A stretch of DNA of 64,000 nt, taken from NCBI GenBank assembly GCA_017854795.1, contig JAFMHB010000003.1, positions 77,047 to 141,046 of the forward strand, written 5' to 3'. Each line of letters starts with the position of its first letter. The first letter of the stretch is position 1. A program made the translations under genes and the position numbers. This DNA comes from Candidatus Nanopelagicales bacterium (GTDB taxonomy: Bacteria; Actinomycetota; Actinomycetes; S36-B12). Shown one piece after another: positions 42,422-52,237 of this stretch. The notes below the pieces were generated by a model. That model saw only the letters and a list, made by a program, of their open reading frames with translations, did not search any database and had not been told where the DNA came from.

Positions 42422-43690
42422 ATGTCCATGGGAGCTACCGAGCAGTATCAACGCAGTCCAGTTACACGTGACCGAGTTCGTCCACGGACGATTTTCTCCA
42501 TCATTGTTTTCGTCCTAGCAACTATTTTGACCCCTGTCTCTGTCGCTGGGCACTGGGCTCATTCCACGGTTATTGACGCGGAGCGGTACATCGAAACTAT
42601 AGGACCAATCGGTGCTAGCCCCGAGGTTCAAACAGCATTCGCTGAAGTGGTCACCGACTCGATCGTTGCACAGGTGGACACAGAGTCGCTCGTCAGTGAT
42701 TTCCTGGGTGGAATTCTGCCGAACAGTGCGGTCACCGATCGCCTTGCTGGCCCCATTGCAACGGGGATCAACGGTTTGATTGGACAGGCGGTAGAAACGT
42801 TTGTCACTTCCGATGCCTTCACTACCGCCTGGCTCGCACTCAATAAAGCCGCCCAAAATGGATTCATCGCCCTTTTAAAGAATGAACCCAGTGGACCAAT
42901 TGAAATTCAAGGTGATGACGTTGTTCTCAACCTTGACTCAGTGATCAAGCTTGCTCAAGACAAGTTAGTGGAAAGTGGTATTTCCTTCGCCGCAAATGTC
43001 ACCGTCCCAACGACAGACAAGCAATTTGTATTGATGAGTGCTCCTGCTCTCAGCCAGGCGCGTACCTTTTATGCGTTCTCCGCACCGTTCCTCAGCTGGA
43101 TCATGGTCTTGATCGCAGCCATGTTTATTCTCGCAATCTTACTGGCACGACGCAGAGCTCGAACAACTGTGGCCGTCGGCATTGTTGTTATTGGATCATC
43201 TCTCTTGCTGTATGCCGGAACCGTCCTTGGTGAAGGAGCTGTCAATAATCAATTTGCAGGTACTATTTTTGAGAGTGCAGCCGTTGTTGTCTATCAAACT
43301 TTCTTGGCCTACTTGATCTCTGGGCTGCAATCATTGGCAGCACTCGGTGTCATAGTGATTATTGGAGGTTGGCTTGCTGGGCGCACGAACTCCGCCCAAT
43401 ACGTTCGTGCTCACTTCAATCGGGGACTTAGCGAAATCGCTGATCGAACAGGTCTAAACACGGGCGAGAAATTGGCACCCTATGCGCCCATTATTCGTTG
43501 GGCCGTGGTTTGCGTTTGGCTCCTCGTGCTTCTGAGCGGTACCTACCTCGGCAGCGTGAGCGGTGTAATGGTCACACTCCTTATGGCTGGGATCTGGACC
43601 GGATTGGAGATTCTTATCCGCGCTCGGACCACCATTGAAGTAATTGTTGTGTCGCAGATTGAGGTGATTGAGGTCCCTGATCAAGTCTAA
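42422..43690 (+). CDS. Actinobacterial integral membrane protein, function unknown
   Basis: A 422-residue protein: one N-terminal membrane helix (about 24-46), an extracytoplasmic domain of about 170 residues (WAHSTVIDAERYIETIGPIGASPEVQTAFAEVV and onward), then four or five membrane helices. I do not know its function; similar proteins are widespread in actinobacteria. The last 77 bases overlap the convergent CCA-adding enzyme gene, unusually long for this compact region, so the true 3' limits are worth checking. Confidence 0.7.
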   Translation: MSMGATEQYQRSPVTRDRVRPRTIFSIIVFVLATILTPVSVAGHWAHSTVIDAERYIETIGPIGASPEVQTAFAEVVTDSIVAQVDTESLVSDFLGGILPNSAVTDRLAGPIATGINGLIGQAVETFVTSDAFTTAWLALNKAAQNGFIALLKNEPSGPIEIQGDDVVLNLDSVIKLAQDKLVESGISFAANVTVPTTDKQFVLMSAPALSQARTFYAFSAPFLSWIMVLIAAMFILAILLARRRARTTVAVGIVVIGSSLLLYAGTVLGEGAVNNQFAGTIFESAAVVVYQTFLAYLISGLQSLAALGVIVIIGGWLAGRTNSAQYVRAHFNRGLSEIADRTGLNTGEKLAPYAPIIRWAVVCVWLLVLLSGTYLGSVSGVMVTLLMAGIWTGLEILIRARTTIEVIVVSQIEVIEVPDQV

Positions 43691-45047
43691 GTTCCATCAG
43701 GAACTTATAGGCTTCACCAACCTCACGACCCGGTCCTATTCCTAAGATCTCCATGATTTGCGATCCATCAAGATCCGGTCGCATCGCATCAAGTTCTTCC
43801 TGCTCCTGCAATTGCGTAATGCGCTGTTCCAAACTGTCGTAAGCGGCTTGTAATGCCGCCGCCCTGCGCTTGTTTCGGGTCGTTGAATCGGCCCGCGTCA
43901 ATTTGTGAAGCCGATTCAACTGGGCGCCTGCATCTCGCACATAACGGCGAACAGCGGAATCACTCCATTCCCCTGTGCCATAACCGTGGAAGCGCAAATG
44001 CAACTCAACGAGAGTTGACACTTCCTCGATCTGTTCGTTGCTAAATCGAAGAGCCTTCATACGTTTTTTTGCCATGCGAGCACCGACAACTTCGTGGTGG
44101 TGGAAAGAGACCCTGCCGTCAGACTCAAACTTGCGGGTTTTTGGTTTACCAATGTCGTGCAGAAGTGCCGCTAATCGAAGAATCAAGTCATTGGGGAGAG
44201 CGGGTTCATGGATAGTTTCCAAATCGATCGCTTGCTCAAGCACCGTCAGTGTGTGTTCATACACATCCTTGTGATGGTGGTGTTCGTCTTCTTCTAGTTG
44301 AAGCATGGGTAACTCTGGCAATACGTATTCGGCAAGTCCTGTTTCCACCATGACGGTCAATCCAATTCGTGGATGTTCAGACATGACGATCTTGATTAAT
44401 TCTTCGCGGATTCGCTCGGCTGAAACTATCTCGAGTCGCGGCGCCATTTCACGCATTGCCTCAATGACGTCAGGTGCAATTGAAAAGCGTAATTGAGAGG
44501 AGAAGCGCGCCGCCCGCATCATTCGCAGGGGGTCATCGGAAAATGACTGTGTTGCAGTGAATGGAGTCGTTAACACCTTCTCTTCTAAGTGTTGCAAACC
44601 ATTAAAAAGATCAACAAACTCCAAAGTAGGGAGTTTTAGTGCCATCGCGTTCACGGTAAAATCTCGGCGACCAAGGTCTGCGGCTAACTCTGTTCCAAAC
44701 TCAACATCGGGCTTACGGGAATCCGCGTTGTAATTCTCACTGCGATAGGTCGTGATTTCAATCTGGCGTTTGTCTTTACTGGCACTGATAGTGCCAAATT
44801 CGATCCCTGTGTCCCAAGTGTGCTCAGCCCATCCACCCAGAATTCGCTTAATGTCTGCGGGGTGGGCGCTAGTGGTGAAGTCAAGATCCGCCAACGGGGA
44901 GGTGTGCCCGAGAAATGCGTCCCGAACTGGGCCGCCAACCAGGGCAAGTTCAAAGCCTGAAGTGTGGAAAAGCATTCCGAGTTCATAGAGCAAACCGGCG
45001 ACGGGAGCTAGGCCCTCGAGTGCTTGACGCTGAAGTGAAGTGGACAC
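43614..45047 (-). CDS. CCA-adding tRNA nucleotidyltransferase
   Basis: A 477-residue nucleotidyltransferase that completes tRNA 3' ends. The catalytic head shows LVGGPVRDAFLGHTSPLADLDFTTSA, the tRNA-binding part GRRDFTVNAMAL and RMMRAARF, and an HD domain LAALLHDIGKPKTRKFE. The track starts at TTG 45056; GTG 45047 is preferred because TAACCT lies just upstream and matches the leaderless pattern. It diverges from the DUF6049 gene, as pcnA does from Rv3909 in mycobacteria. Confidence 0.92.
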   Translation of the reverse strand: MSTSLQRQALEGLAPVAGLLYELGMLFHTSGFELALVGGPVRDAFLGHTSPLADLDFTTSAHPADIKRILGGWAEHTWDTGIEFGTISASKDKRQIEITTYRSENYNADSRKPDVEFGTELAADLGRRDFTVNAMALKLPTLEFVDLFNGLQHLEEKVLTTPFTATQSFSDDPLRMMRAARFSSQLRFSIAPDVIEAMREMAPRLEIVSAERIREELIKIVMSEHPRIGLTVMVETGLAEYVLPELPMLQLEEDEHHHHKDVYEHTLTVLEQAIDLETIHEPALPNDLILRLAALLHDIGKPKTRKFESDGRVSFHHHEVVGARMAKKRMKALRFSNEQIEEVSTLVELHLRFHGYGTGEWSDSAVRRYVRDAGAQLNRLHKLTRADSTTRNKRRAAALQAAYDSLEQRITQLQEQEELDAMRPDLDGSQIMEILGIGPGREVGEAYKFLMELRLDQGPQSPQSATQQLLQWWSERG

Positions 45048-45076
45048 GGCAGCCAAGGTTACTCACCCACTGCCTT

Positions 45077-45082
45077 TATCCT
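45077..45082 (+). promoter_or_regulatory. Candidate -10 box TATCCT for the leaderless DUF6049 operon
   Basis: TATCCT is followed by six bases (CGATAC) and the ATG at 45089, back to back with the promoter of the CCA-adding enzyme gene. Confidence 0.5.
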
Positions 45083-45088
45083 CGATAC

Positions 45089-47263
45089 ATGGTGTTTTTG
45101 GGCGAGCGCATTCCCTCATGGCACCGCTTGCTCTTGGTGATCCCTTTCCTAGTTTCCAGCCTGGCCGTAATCGGGGTTGGAGCAACACCCACGGCCGCTG
45201 ACCCTACGGGTTCGGTGATAGCTGTAGTGCTCGACCGGATGACTCCCATTGCGCCACGCCCCGGCAGCACCTTGCGGATTTCCGGAAAATTACTCAATTC
45301 GTCGGGTTCGGCGGTTAACAAGGTCTCTGCGCGTCTTGGAATTTCGGCCAGTCCGCTTGATGAGCGCGCTCAAGTCTCCAAAACCTCAGATCTTGAGCTC
45401 AATCCTGAAATTGACCCCGTTGACTATTTCCTTAACCGGACCAAGGTGGACGTGAGTGATGTGTTGAGGCCGGGTGATCAAGCCACCTTCGAGATTTCCG
45501 TCCCGGTAAATGACCTACCTCTTGGCCGTGATGGTGTCTACACCGTCATGATTGAGATTCTGGGATCGACCGGAGTAGGAAATGTGAGCCGCCAGGGTGG
45601 TGTCAGGACGTTTATTCCCTGGATGGGTCCGAAGTCCAATCCCATTGATTTGGTGTGGCTGTGGCCACTTGCTGACTACCCGGCTCAGGAAGCAAATGGC
45701 GTTCTGTTGAATGAGGGGATACCGCGTTCTTTGGCCCCAGGGGGTCGGCTTGCCTCACTTCTGGACATTGCAGTCAGAAACTCCAGCAAAGTGAGTTGGA
45801 TCGCAGATCCTCAATTACTGCAGGTCGCCCAAGACCTATCCGGTGGCTATCAAGTTCGCAGCGGTGATTCGATTTCAGTTGGTGATCTATCCCAAGACGC
45901 TGGTCAATGGTTGAACCGATTAGGACAGGCACTGAATTCGAGCCGGAATACGGAAGCTGCTGGATCGGCTTCCGCTGATCGGCTGCCACTTCGAGTGACA
46001 CCGTATGCAGATATTGATGCAAGTGCCGTAACACGTTCCGGTCTAGACACCGATGTTGTTCGTTCGACCACAACTGCGGCAGGTGTGGCATCTAGTGTTC
46101 TAGGTCAAAGTGTTGAAGGCACTTTATTTTGGGCGCCAAGTGGACGACTCAACAAGAAAACCGGCGACCTGCTGGCATCAAGTGGTGTTCGCACCGTGAT
46201 CCTGCGCGGTACAGCCCTGCCACCCTCGAACCCAGCAACTGTGTCAACCGGATTCGGTGTGTTAGGTACAACATACGGTGGAATGAATGCGGTACTCATT
46301 GACACTGGTTTGAGTACAACCTTAAGTCTTCCTCAAACTTCAGCATCCGATGAAATTTTGATGCGTCAACGATTTCTGGCCGAGACTGTCCTGCTCAGTC
46401 AACTTATTCCTACTGAATCTGCTTCCCGAATGATCGTTGTCGGTCCGCAGGACATTCACTGGAACCCTTCATCCCTTGCCCTTAATTCATTGTTAGACGC
46501 CACAGGGAAGGTGCCTTGGCTCAATGCAGCCTCACTCTCCGAGTTGCTCAACGAAAACAGTACCGAGATCCCGCGTAAGCGGCTTGGATACGGGCCCAGA
46601 GCCAGAGGTGCTGAACTCCCAGCCACCTATATCCAAAAAGTACAAGTAGCCAGTGATGAGTTGGCATCCCTTACAGCTGTACTCGACAACCCCAGTGGTA
46701 TCACGGATGCCTACTCTGAGGCGATCTTGCGGGCACAATCAAGTGCTTGGCGTCTCGACCCCGCTACGGGTGTTGAACTTGTTTCCAGTATTTCAACGAG
46801 TCTACGGGAGCAAATTAATAGGGTTTACGCCCTCTCCGAAGGAACAATCACGCTCTCTGGTGAGAGTGGTTTAGTTCCGGTAACCATTGCCAATGATCTT
46901 GATCGCAGCGTCACAATTGGTGTGCAGTTGCGGGGGATTCCCAATGTGCGTCTTGAGAGTGACCCCCTTTATGAAATCACCATTGGTCCCGGCAAGAAAG
47001 TCAGTGTTGAACTTGAGGCCACGGTTGTGGGTGGTCGAACATTGAGTGCTGGCGTTCAGTTACTCACCCCTGAAGGTCAAGATTTTGGGCTACCGGCACG
47101 AATTGAACTTGTTTCCACGGCATATGCCCGGGCCGCTGCTTGGGTGATTGGCGCGGCATTCGCTGCAATCGTTCTATTTGTTGTTGTGGGAATTACGCGG
47201 CGCGTTCACAAGGCTGCTACTGGAGCTCGGGGCAATTCACAGAAGAATGAGTCACATGTCTGA
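45089..47263 (+). CDS. DUF6049 envelope protein
   Basis: A 724-residue exported protein of the actinobacterial DUF6049 family (equivalent to Rv3909). An N-terminal signal segment (WHRLLLVIPFLVSSLAVIGVGA) is followed by a large extracytoplasmic region and one C-terminal membrane helix (WVIGAAFAAIVLFVVVGI) with a short basic tail. The track ORF begins at 44915 inside the CCA gene; ATG 45089 is preferred. It overlaps murJ and is thought to work with it in cell-wall assembly, but its biochemical function is unknown. Confidence 0.88.
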   Translation: MVFLGERIPSWHRLLLVIPFLVSSLAVIGVGATPTAADPTGSVIAVVLDRMTPIAPRPGSTLRISGKLLNSSGSAVNKVSARLGISASPLDERAQVSKTSDLELNPEIDPVDYFLNRTKVDVSDVLRPGDQATFEISVPVNDLPLGRDGVYTVMIEILGSTGVGNVSRQGGVRTFIPWMGPKSNPIDLVWLWPLADYPAQEANGVLLNEGIPRSLAPGGRLASLLDIAVRNSSKVSWIADPQLLQVAQDLSGGYQVRSGDSISVGDLSQDAGQWLNRLGQALNSSRNTEAAGSASADRLPLRVTPYADIDASAVTRSGLDTDVVRSTTTAAGVASSVLGQSVEGTLFWAPSGRLNKKTGDLLASSGVRTVILRGTALPPSNPATVSTGFGVLGTTYGGMNAVLIDTGLSTTLSLPQTSASDEILMRQRFLAETVLLSQLIPTESASRMIVVGPQDIHWNPSSLALNSLLDATGKVPWLNAASLSELLNENSTEIPRKRLGYGPRARGAELPATYIQKVQVASDELASLTAVLDNPSGITDAYSEAILRAQSSAWRLDPATGVELVSSISTSLREQINRVYALSEGTITLSGESGLVPVTIANDLDRSVTIGVQLRGIPNVRLESDPLYEITIGPGKKVSVELEATVVGGRTLSAGVQLLTPEGQDFGLPARIELVSTAYARAAAWVIGAAFAAIVLFVVVGITRRVHKAATGARGNSQKNESHV

Positions 47264-48923
47264 GCGGGCGTTGTTGGGTCCTAGCACCGTTATGGCCGCG
47301 GGCACCGTTACTTCACGCGTAACGGGAATCGCGCGCGACATCACGATGACGGCTGCGCTCGGATTCTTTTTGGTATCCGATGCATTTTCGTTGGGTAACT
47401 CACTTCCCAACATGATTTATATTTTAATTCTTGGTGGCGCATTAAACGCTGTCTTTATTCCACAACTCGTTCGCAAAATGAAAGACGACGCAGATGACGG
47501 ACGTGCTTATGCCGACCGACTCATTACGTTGACGGCAACGGCTTTACTTGCATTGTCGATCATTTCAATTATTTTGGCGCCATGGATTGTTGACCTTTAC
47601 ACACCGAGTGACTATCCACAAAGTGAGTTTGATTTAGCTGTTGCATTTACTCGCTTATGTTTACCACAGATATTTTTCTATGGTCTCTACACAATGTTCA
47701 GTCAAGTGTTGAACACCCGCGGAAAATTTGGTGCACCGATGTTCGCTCCCATCGCGAACAACATTGTGGCAATCTCAACCTTCCTTCTGTTCATTTATTT
47801 CGCAGGCACCAGTGCCGCAGCTGATGGCAATCTCACATCGGGTGAGATTTGGTTACTCGGCTTGGGTACCACTTTGGGTGTCGTTATTCAGGCCTGCATT
47901 TTGATTCCTGTCCTGTACCGCGCTGGATACGTGTGGCACCCACATTTTGATTGGAGGGGCTACGGTCTTCAAAAGGCAGGGAAACTGGCTGCATGGACAA
48001 TTGGTCTCGTACTTGTTAATCAATTGACGTACCTAGTAATCACGCGATTTGCTACCCAAGCGAACATCAATGCGATCTCGTCTGGCGCCGCGGCAGCGGG
48101 ACTCACTACCTACCAAAAAGCACATCTGGTTTTCATGTTGCCCCACAGTGTGATCACAGTTTCCGTCATCACGGCCTTACTTCCTTCACTTAGTCGAGTT
48201 GCACACTCAGGAAAACTCACTCAGGTTTCACGTGACCTCGTTGGCGCAATGCGTCTGGTTTCATTTCTCATTATTCCTGTTACGGCCATGATCTTGGTCG
48301 GTGGCACTTCAGTGGCTGTTTTGCTCTTTGACTTCGGTGCTGCAACAACCGATCAAGCCCGAATACTGGGCGGAGTCATCTCAGTCTTCATGCTGGGAAT
48401 GCTTCCATTTACTCTCTTTTACGTCTTACTGCGCGGCTTCTACTCACTGGAAGACACCCGAACCCCATTTTTCATCACTGTCGTTTTCTCGCTGGTCTTC
48501 CTTGGCCTTCTCGTCCCTATCTTTGGTCTCCTCACCGGTGAAGGTGTGCAAATCACCTACATTGCCTTGTGTTACAGCGCCTCTTACTGGGTAGGCCTCG
48601 TCATTGCCTGGATTGTTTTGGCCCGCAAGTTAGGTGGACTCTCATCACTTTCTGTAATCGGATCGATTGGACGAATGCTGGTCGTCGGCATTCTCTCTGT
48701 TCTCGTCATGCTGTTCACCCAAAGCCGACTCAATCAATTCTTTTTCGGTGACACCAATTTCGTGAATTATTCTGACAAAACCACGCTGCTTATTCGGCTA
48801 GTTTTGGTAATCCTTAGTGGAGCAGTCAGCTACATCGCTTTGTCTTGGCTCTTCCGTGTTCCTGAGATAACCCTTGCCTATCGTGTGTTCCGCGAGAAAC
48901 TAAGTCCTAAGGTGAAGTCGTGA
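47247..48923 (+). CDS. murJ: Lipid II flippase MurJ
   Basis: A 558-residue MurJ/MviN protein with about 14 membrane helices. The N-terminal TVTSRVTGIARDITMTAALG and SDAFSLGNSLPNMIYILILGGALNAVFIPQL are diagnostic. Start ATG 47247 or 47256; both overlap the DUF6049 end. It flips lipid II for peptidoglycan synthesis. Unlike the mycobacterial protein, it ends after the membrane domain, and the pseudokinase is a separate gene overlapping by GTGA. Confidence 0.95.
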   Translation: MSHMSERALLGPSTVMAAGTVTSRVTGIARDITMTAALGFFLVSDAFSLGNSLPNMIYILILGGALNAVFIPQLVRKMKDDADDGRAYADRLITLTATALLALSIISIILAPWIVDLYTPSDYPQSEFDLAVAFTRLCLPQIFFYGLYTMFSQVLNTRGKFGAPMFAPIANNIVAISTFLLFIYFAGTSAAADGNLTSGEIWLLGLGTTLGVVIQACILIPVLYRAGYVWHPHFDWRGYGLQKAGKLAAWTIGLVLVNQLTYLVITRFATQANINAISSGAAAAGLTTYQKAHLVFMLPHSVITVSVITALLPSLSRVAHSGKLTQVSRDLVGAMRLVSFLIIPVTAMILVGGTSVAVLLFDFGAATTDQARILGGVISVFMLGMLPFTLFYVLLRGFYSLEDTRTPFFITVVFSLVFLGLLVPIFGLLTGEGVQITYIALCYSASYWVGLVIAWIVLARKLGGLSSLSVIGSIGRMLVVGILSVLVMLFTQSRLNQFFFGDTNFVNYSDKTTLLIRLVLVILSGAVSYIALSWLFRVPEITLAYRVFREKLSPKVKS

Positions 48924-50506
48924 TCGGTTCAGGAACCAAGTTCAATCGGTACACGCTGCTGGAAATTATCAGCGAGCACCCTCCCGTGGATGGAGGTCAG
49001 TTCACGGTTCAGTTGTGGCGTGGTCGCGACGACATCTTGGATCGAAACATTGCTATTCGTCTAATGCGGACACAAGATCAACGCTTGGTCAAAGTTCTCG
49101 GAGCTGCTCAAGCTGCCGCAATGGCCGATGACCGCCGACTTCTCCGAGTACTCGATATTCTCGATATTGGTGCTACGGAGGACGATCCCCCGTACACCGC
49201 AATTATTAGCGAATGGTGCACCGGGACACCACTTCACATTGCCGTTGACGGTGTAGACACCCCGGCATACGATGCCGAATTTTCACTGGATTCTGTTTCT
49301 AGTATTGCTTGGGCATTGAATGCCTGCCTATCAATTAATCTTGAGCACGGTCGGCTTCGCCCCAGTTGTATCTTCTTGACCGAAAACTCTGAAGTGTTAA
49401 TTAGTGGCCTCGCTGTTGACCACGCACTATTCGGCCCTTTGTTTGAGACACAGAGCTCACAGGATGCTACTACTGGGAGAGACGTTAACGGGCTGGGTTC
49501 ATTGCTCTACTGCTTCACAACAGGTTTGTGGCCCTACCCCGTGTATTCCAGTGAGAAGAATCCAGATCCAATGTTGAGCGTTCACGTTCCCTTCTCACCC
49601 AAAGCGGGAAAAGACATTCCGTTACCGTCGAGTGTAAAAGCGAGTATTCCTCGCGCCGTCGACGACATTGTCAGTCGAAGTGTGATCGGTGCAAGTAAGT
49701 CCCGCGGTGTAACGCGAATTCAAGACTCCCTCGGTTTCGCCAACTCAATTGCTGCTGCTCGGGATTACCACACCCCACTGAGCACGACAACTGTCCGAGC
49801 ACCTGTTGGTATCTCTCAAGACACTTCACCCAAAAGTGTTATAAAGCGTGTAATTGGTGTGGTGATTGCTGCCACCATCATCCTTGCTGTTTCATTATTG
49901 GGAATACAACTCCTAAGTGCATCCAACTCAACTACCGCTCAGGTGGATTCCGAAGGTAGCGTGGTCAACTCAACCGAAATTCTCACGAGCCCAGCGACCC
50001 CATACATTGAAATTGAAGTCGGCAATACCGCCGGCACCATTCCCATTGCCTCCGTGCGCTCATTTGACCCGCGCGGTGGTCCACCCAATGGTGCTTTGGG
50101 TACCGAACGAGAAAATAGTGCCCCACGCGCAATTGACGGTGATGCCGTCACCGCTTGGACCACCAAGACCTACAAAACTGCATCCCTTGGTAAAAAAGGT
50201 GGGGTTGGCTTGATCCTTGATCTTGGTGAGGAAGCGGATGTCACAGGTGTTTCTCTCGGGTTAGTTGGCTACGGAACCGACCTACAGGTTCGCGTTGCCA
50301 ATGAGATTTTGCCTGATCCAGATTTGTGGACAAAGTTGGTCAGTATTGATGACGCGGGCCCACAAATAGACCTTCGTGCCCCCAGACCCGTATCCGGTCG
50401 TTATGTGCTGATTTGGTTGACGGGTATTCCGCCAAAGGAGAGTGGGGAGAAATTCCAGGGGGGAATCACGAGTGCATCCGTATTCGGAGCGATCAAAGAC
50501 GACTGA
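48920..50506 (+). CDS. Pseudokinase with an extracytoplasmic C-terminal domain
   Basis: A 528-residue protein corresponding to the C-terminal part of the mycobacterial MviN fusion. The kinase-like fold (about 8-280) is degenerate: the ATP lysine is replaced (IAIRLM for VAIK), the HRD loop reads HGRLRPSCI, and no DFG is seen (ISGLAV). One membrane helix follows (about 313-334), then an extracytoplasmic beta domain with a discoidin-like look (NSAPRAIDGDAVTAWTTKT, GLILDLGEEADVTGVSLGL). In mycobacteria this region recruits the FHA protein FhaA to MurJ. GTG start overlapping murJ. Confidence 0.85.
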   Translation: MIGSGTKFNRYTLLEIISEHPPVDGGQFTVQLWRGRDDILDRNIAIRLMRTQDQRLVKVLGAAQAAAMADDRRLLRVLDILDIGATEDDPPYTAIISEWCTGTPLHIAVDGVDTPAYDAEFSLDSVSSIAWALNACLSINLEHGRLRPSCIFLTENSEVLISGLAVDHALFGPLFETQSSQDATTGRDVNGLGSLLYCFTTGLWPYPVYSSEKNPDPMLSVHVPFSPKAGKDIPLPSSVKASIPRAVDDIVSRSVIGASKSRGVTRIQDSLGFANSIAAARDYHTPLSTTTVRAPVGISQDTSPKSVIKRVIGVVIAATIILAVSLLGIQLLSASNSTTAQVDSEGSVVNSTEILTSPATPYIEIEVGNTAGTIPIASVRSFDPRGGPPNGALGTERENSAPRAIDGDAVTAWTTKTYKTASLGKKGGVGLILDLGEEADVTGVSLGLVGYGTDLQVRVANEILPDPDLWTKLVSIDDAGPQIDLRAPRPVSGRYVLIWLTGIPPKESGEKFQGGITSASVFGAIKDD

Positions 50507-50577
50507 TTCATGGCAAATTGGTCGGAATTAGGTGTCCCACAAGCAATGGGCAACCACAGAAGGTGCCGCCCTTTCAT

Positions 50578-50583
50578 TAGGCT
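50578..50583 (+). promoter_or_regulatory. Candidate -10 box TAGGCT for leaderless sigM
   Basis: TAGGCT, six bases (AATCGC), then GTG at 50590. A separate promoter within the murJ-trx cluster. Confidence 0.5.
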
Positions 50584-50589
50584 AATCGC

Positions 50590-51234
50590 GTGCCTGCAAC
50601 CGATCTCCACGAATTAAGTGATCGTGAGTTGATGGCAGCCCATGTCGCAGGGGATTCCCAAGCATTTAGTGAACTTATTTCTCGGCACAGGGACCGCCTC
50701 TGGTCGGTCTCACTTCGAACGACGGGTGACCCTGAAGAGGCCAGTGATGCCCTCCAGGACGCTTTGATCTCCGCTTTTCGACGTGCCGACCAATACCGTG
50801 GTGAAGCCGCCGTCACCACGTGGTTGCACCGGATTGTGGTCAATGCCGGATTGGATCGGCTTCGTCGCCGGGCGGTACGCCCTACAACCACTTTGCCTGA
50901 CCACCATGACAACAATGCCTTGGAGATCGTAGAGCCTCGGGACGCTATTACCGAGCGGGAGAACTGGATCGAGATCTCAGCTGCCCTTGCCGAGTTGCCG
51001 CAGGACCAAAGGGAAGCCATTATTTTAGTTGATGTCCAAGGGTACTCGGTTGAGGCGGCCGCAAAGGAACTTAATTGCCCCACTGGGACGATTAAAAGCC
51101 GATGTAGCCGTGGCCGAGCCAAACTCGCCGAGAGTTTGGGTCACCTGCGGAACCAAGACGTCGGAGAAATCGTCACAACGACAGATCGAGAATCAGCGGG
51201 CAGGAATTTAACCAAGTCAGGGGAGGAGGAGTAA
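50590..51234 (+). CDS. sigM: ECF sigma factor, SigM-like
   Basis: A 214-residue ECF sigma factor. Region 2 lies about 15-85 (AFSELISRHRDRLWSVSLRTTGDPEEASDALQDALISAFRR, YRGEAAVTTWLHRIVVN) and region 4 about 125-180 (LAELPQDQREAIILVDVQGYSVEAAAKELNCPTGTIKSRCSRGRAKL). Position between the murJ block and trxB matches mycobacterial sigM. GTG start. It is followed directly by its likely anti-sigma gene. Confidence 0.92.
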   Translation: MPATDLHELSDRELMAAHVAGDSQAFSELISRHRDRLWSVSLRTTGDPEEASDALQDALISAFRRADQYRGEAAVTTWLHRIVVNAGLDRLRRRAVRPTTTLPDHHDNNALEIVEPRDAITERENWIEISAALAELPQDQREAIILVDVQGYSVEAAAKELNCPTGTIKSRCSRGRAKLAESLGHLRNQDVGEIVTTTDRESAGRNLTKSGEEE

Positions 51235-51236
51235 AC

Positions 51237-52160
51237 GTGAAAGACCATAACGAAAGCTCCGAATTCCCAGAAGGTGAGTTCCCAGAAGGTGAGTTCCCAG
51301 AGGGTGAATTCAGGGAACCCTACGGCGACATAGCAGCCTATGGCCGGTACTTGGACGCTGAACCGCTAGAGGCGATGCCAACGAGTGTCTGGGAGCACAT
51401 CTCCACGACCCTCTCCTTAGAGTCCGCCGACCGAGTGATCCCGGATTCACCAGCAGCCCTTGGCTCAGATCCCGCGGTCCGTGAACTTGAGAGCTACCGA
51501 AAGCACCGTGTCGGGGGCAAATGGGTTGGTGGTTTGGTGGCTGCGAGTGTGACCCTGTTCGCTGTCGGGATAGGTGTCAATGTCCTAAATTCAGACACCG
51601 CTGATCAGAATTCTGTCGTCGCTGGGGCTCAGCCGGCTCAATCTGACTCGCTGGCTGCTGCTTCGCCTCAGATTATTCAGGCGGGTTTTGTCCCACCCGC
51701 TGTCGAAGTACTCGAAAGCGGCAGCGACTACAACTCGACGAATCTCAGGGACAATGTGACCCTCCTGTTGAGCAAACTGGGAATTAAGAAACCTATGGAC
51801 ATTTTCATGACTCCTGTGAGTGACATGACAACTAAAAAGATGACCAAAGCGACAGGGATGACGGGAAGTTTGGAATCCTTGCGCAACTGTCTCAATGAGA
51901 TCACCCAGTCGGAGTCCTCTCAGGCCATTTTCGTTGACCGAGCTACCTTCCAAGGGATGGACGCCGGAGTGATCGTGATACCTATGGTCATGTTCAAAGG
52001 CATGGATACTCTCGCAACCAGTGATGACCGAATGAAATTCGCATACGACCTTGAGTCCTCAGGGGCTGACCTTGGTGCACTTGATGTTTGGGTTGTTGGC
52101 CCTGACTGTGGAACTTTGGCACTTGATGTTTACTCACATGTGAGCCACTCACTCAAATAG
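51237..52160 (+). CDS. Anti-sigma factor-like membrane protein (RsmA position)
   Basis: A 307-residue protein with a cytosolic part (1-90), one membrane helix ([22 protein letters not shown], about 97-118) and an extracytoplasmic domain. The cytosolic region contains [25 protein letters not shown], resembling the sigma-binding part of other actinobacterial anti-sigma factors, but there is no HxxxCxxC zinc motif. The N-terminus carries three tandem EFPEG repeats. GTG start just after sigM with AGGAGG ahead. Role inferred from gene order. Confidence 0.8.
   Translation: MKDHNESSEFPEGEFPEGEFPEGEFREPYGDIAAYGRYLDAEPLEAMPTSVWEHISTTLSLESADRVIPDSPAALGSDPAVRELESYRKHRVGGKWVGGLVAASVTLFAVGIGVNVLNSDTADQNSVVAGAQPAQSDSLAAASPQIIQAGFVPPAVEVLESGSDYNSTNLRDNVTLLLSKLGIKKPMDIFMTPVSDMTTKKMTKATGMTGSLESLRNCLNEITQSESSQAIFVDRATFQGMDAGVIVIPMVMFKGMDTLATSDDRMKFAYDLESSGADLGALDVWVVGPDCGTLALDVYSHVSHSLK
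51261..51311 (+). repeat. In-frame 15-bp tandem repeats in the anti-sigma gene
   Basis: GA(A/G)TTCCCAGA(A/G)GGT occurs three times in tandem plus a partial fourth, encoding EFPEG repeats. In-frame slippage here would change the acidic tail length without breaking the gene. Confidence 0.9.
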
Positions 52161-52237
52161 TTCAACCCGAGTCTGGAGCGGTAGACTCGCACCGCCCATA
52201 TATTCCTCGGCAGCACAAGTTGAAAGTAGTGGTTTTC

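Noticed and set aside
44915-45088. N-terminal extension of the DUF6049 track ORF
   Set aside because: It is antisense to the CCA-adding enzyme; the signal peptide begins just after ATG 45089.
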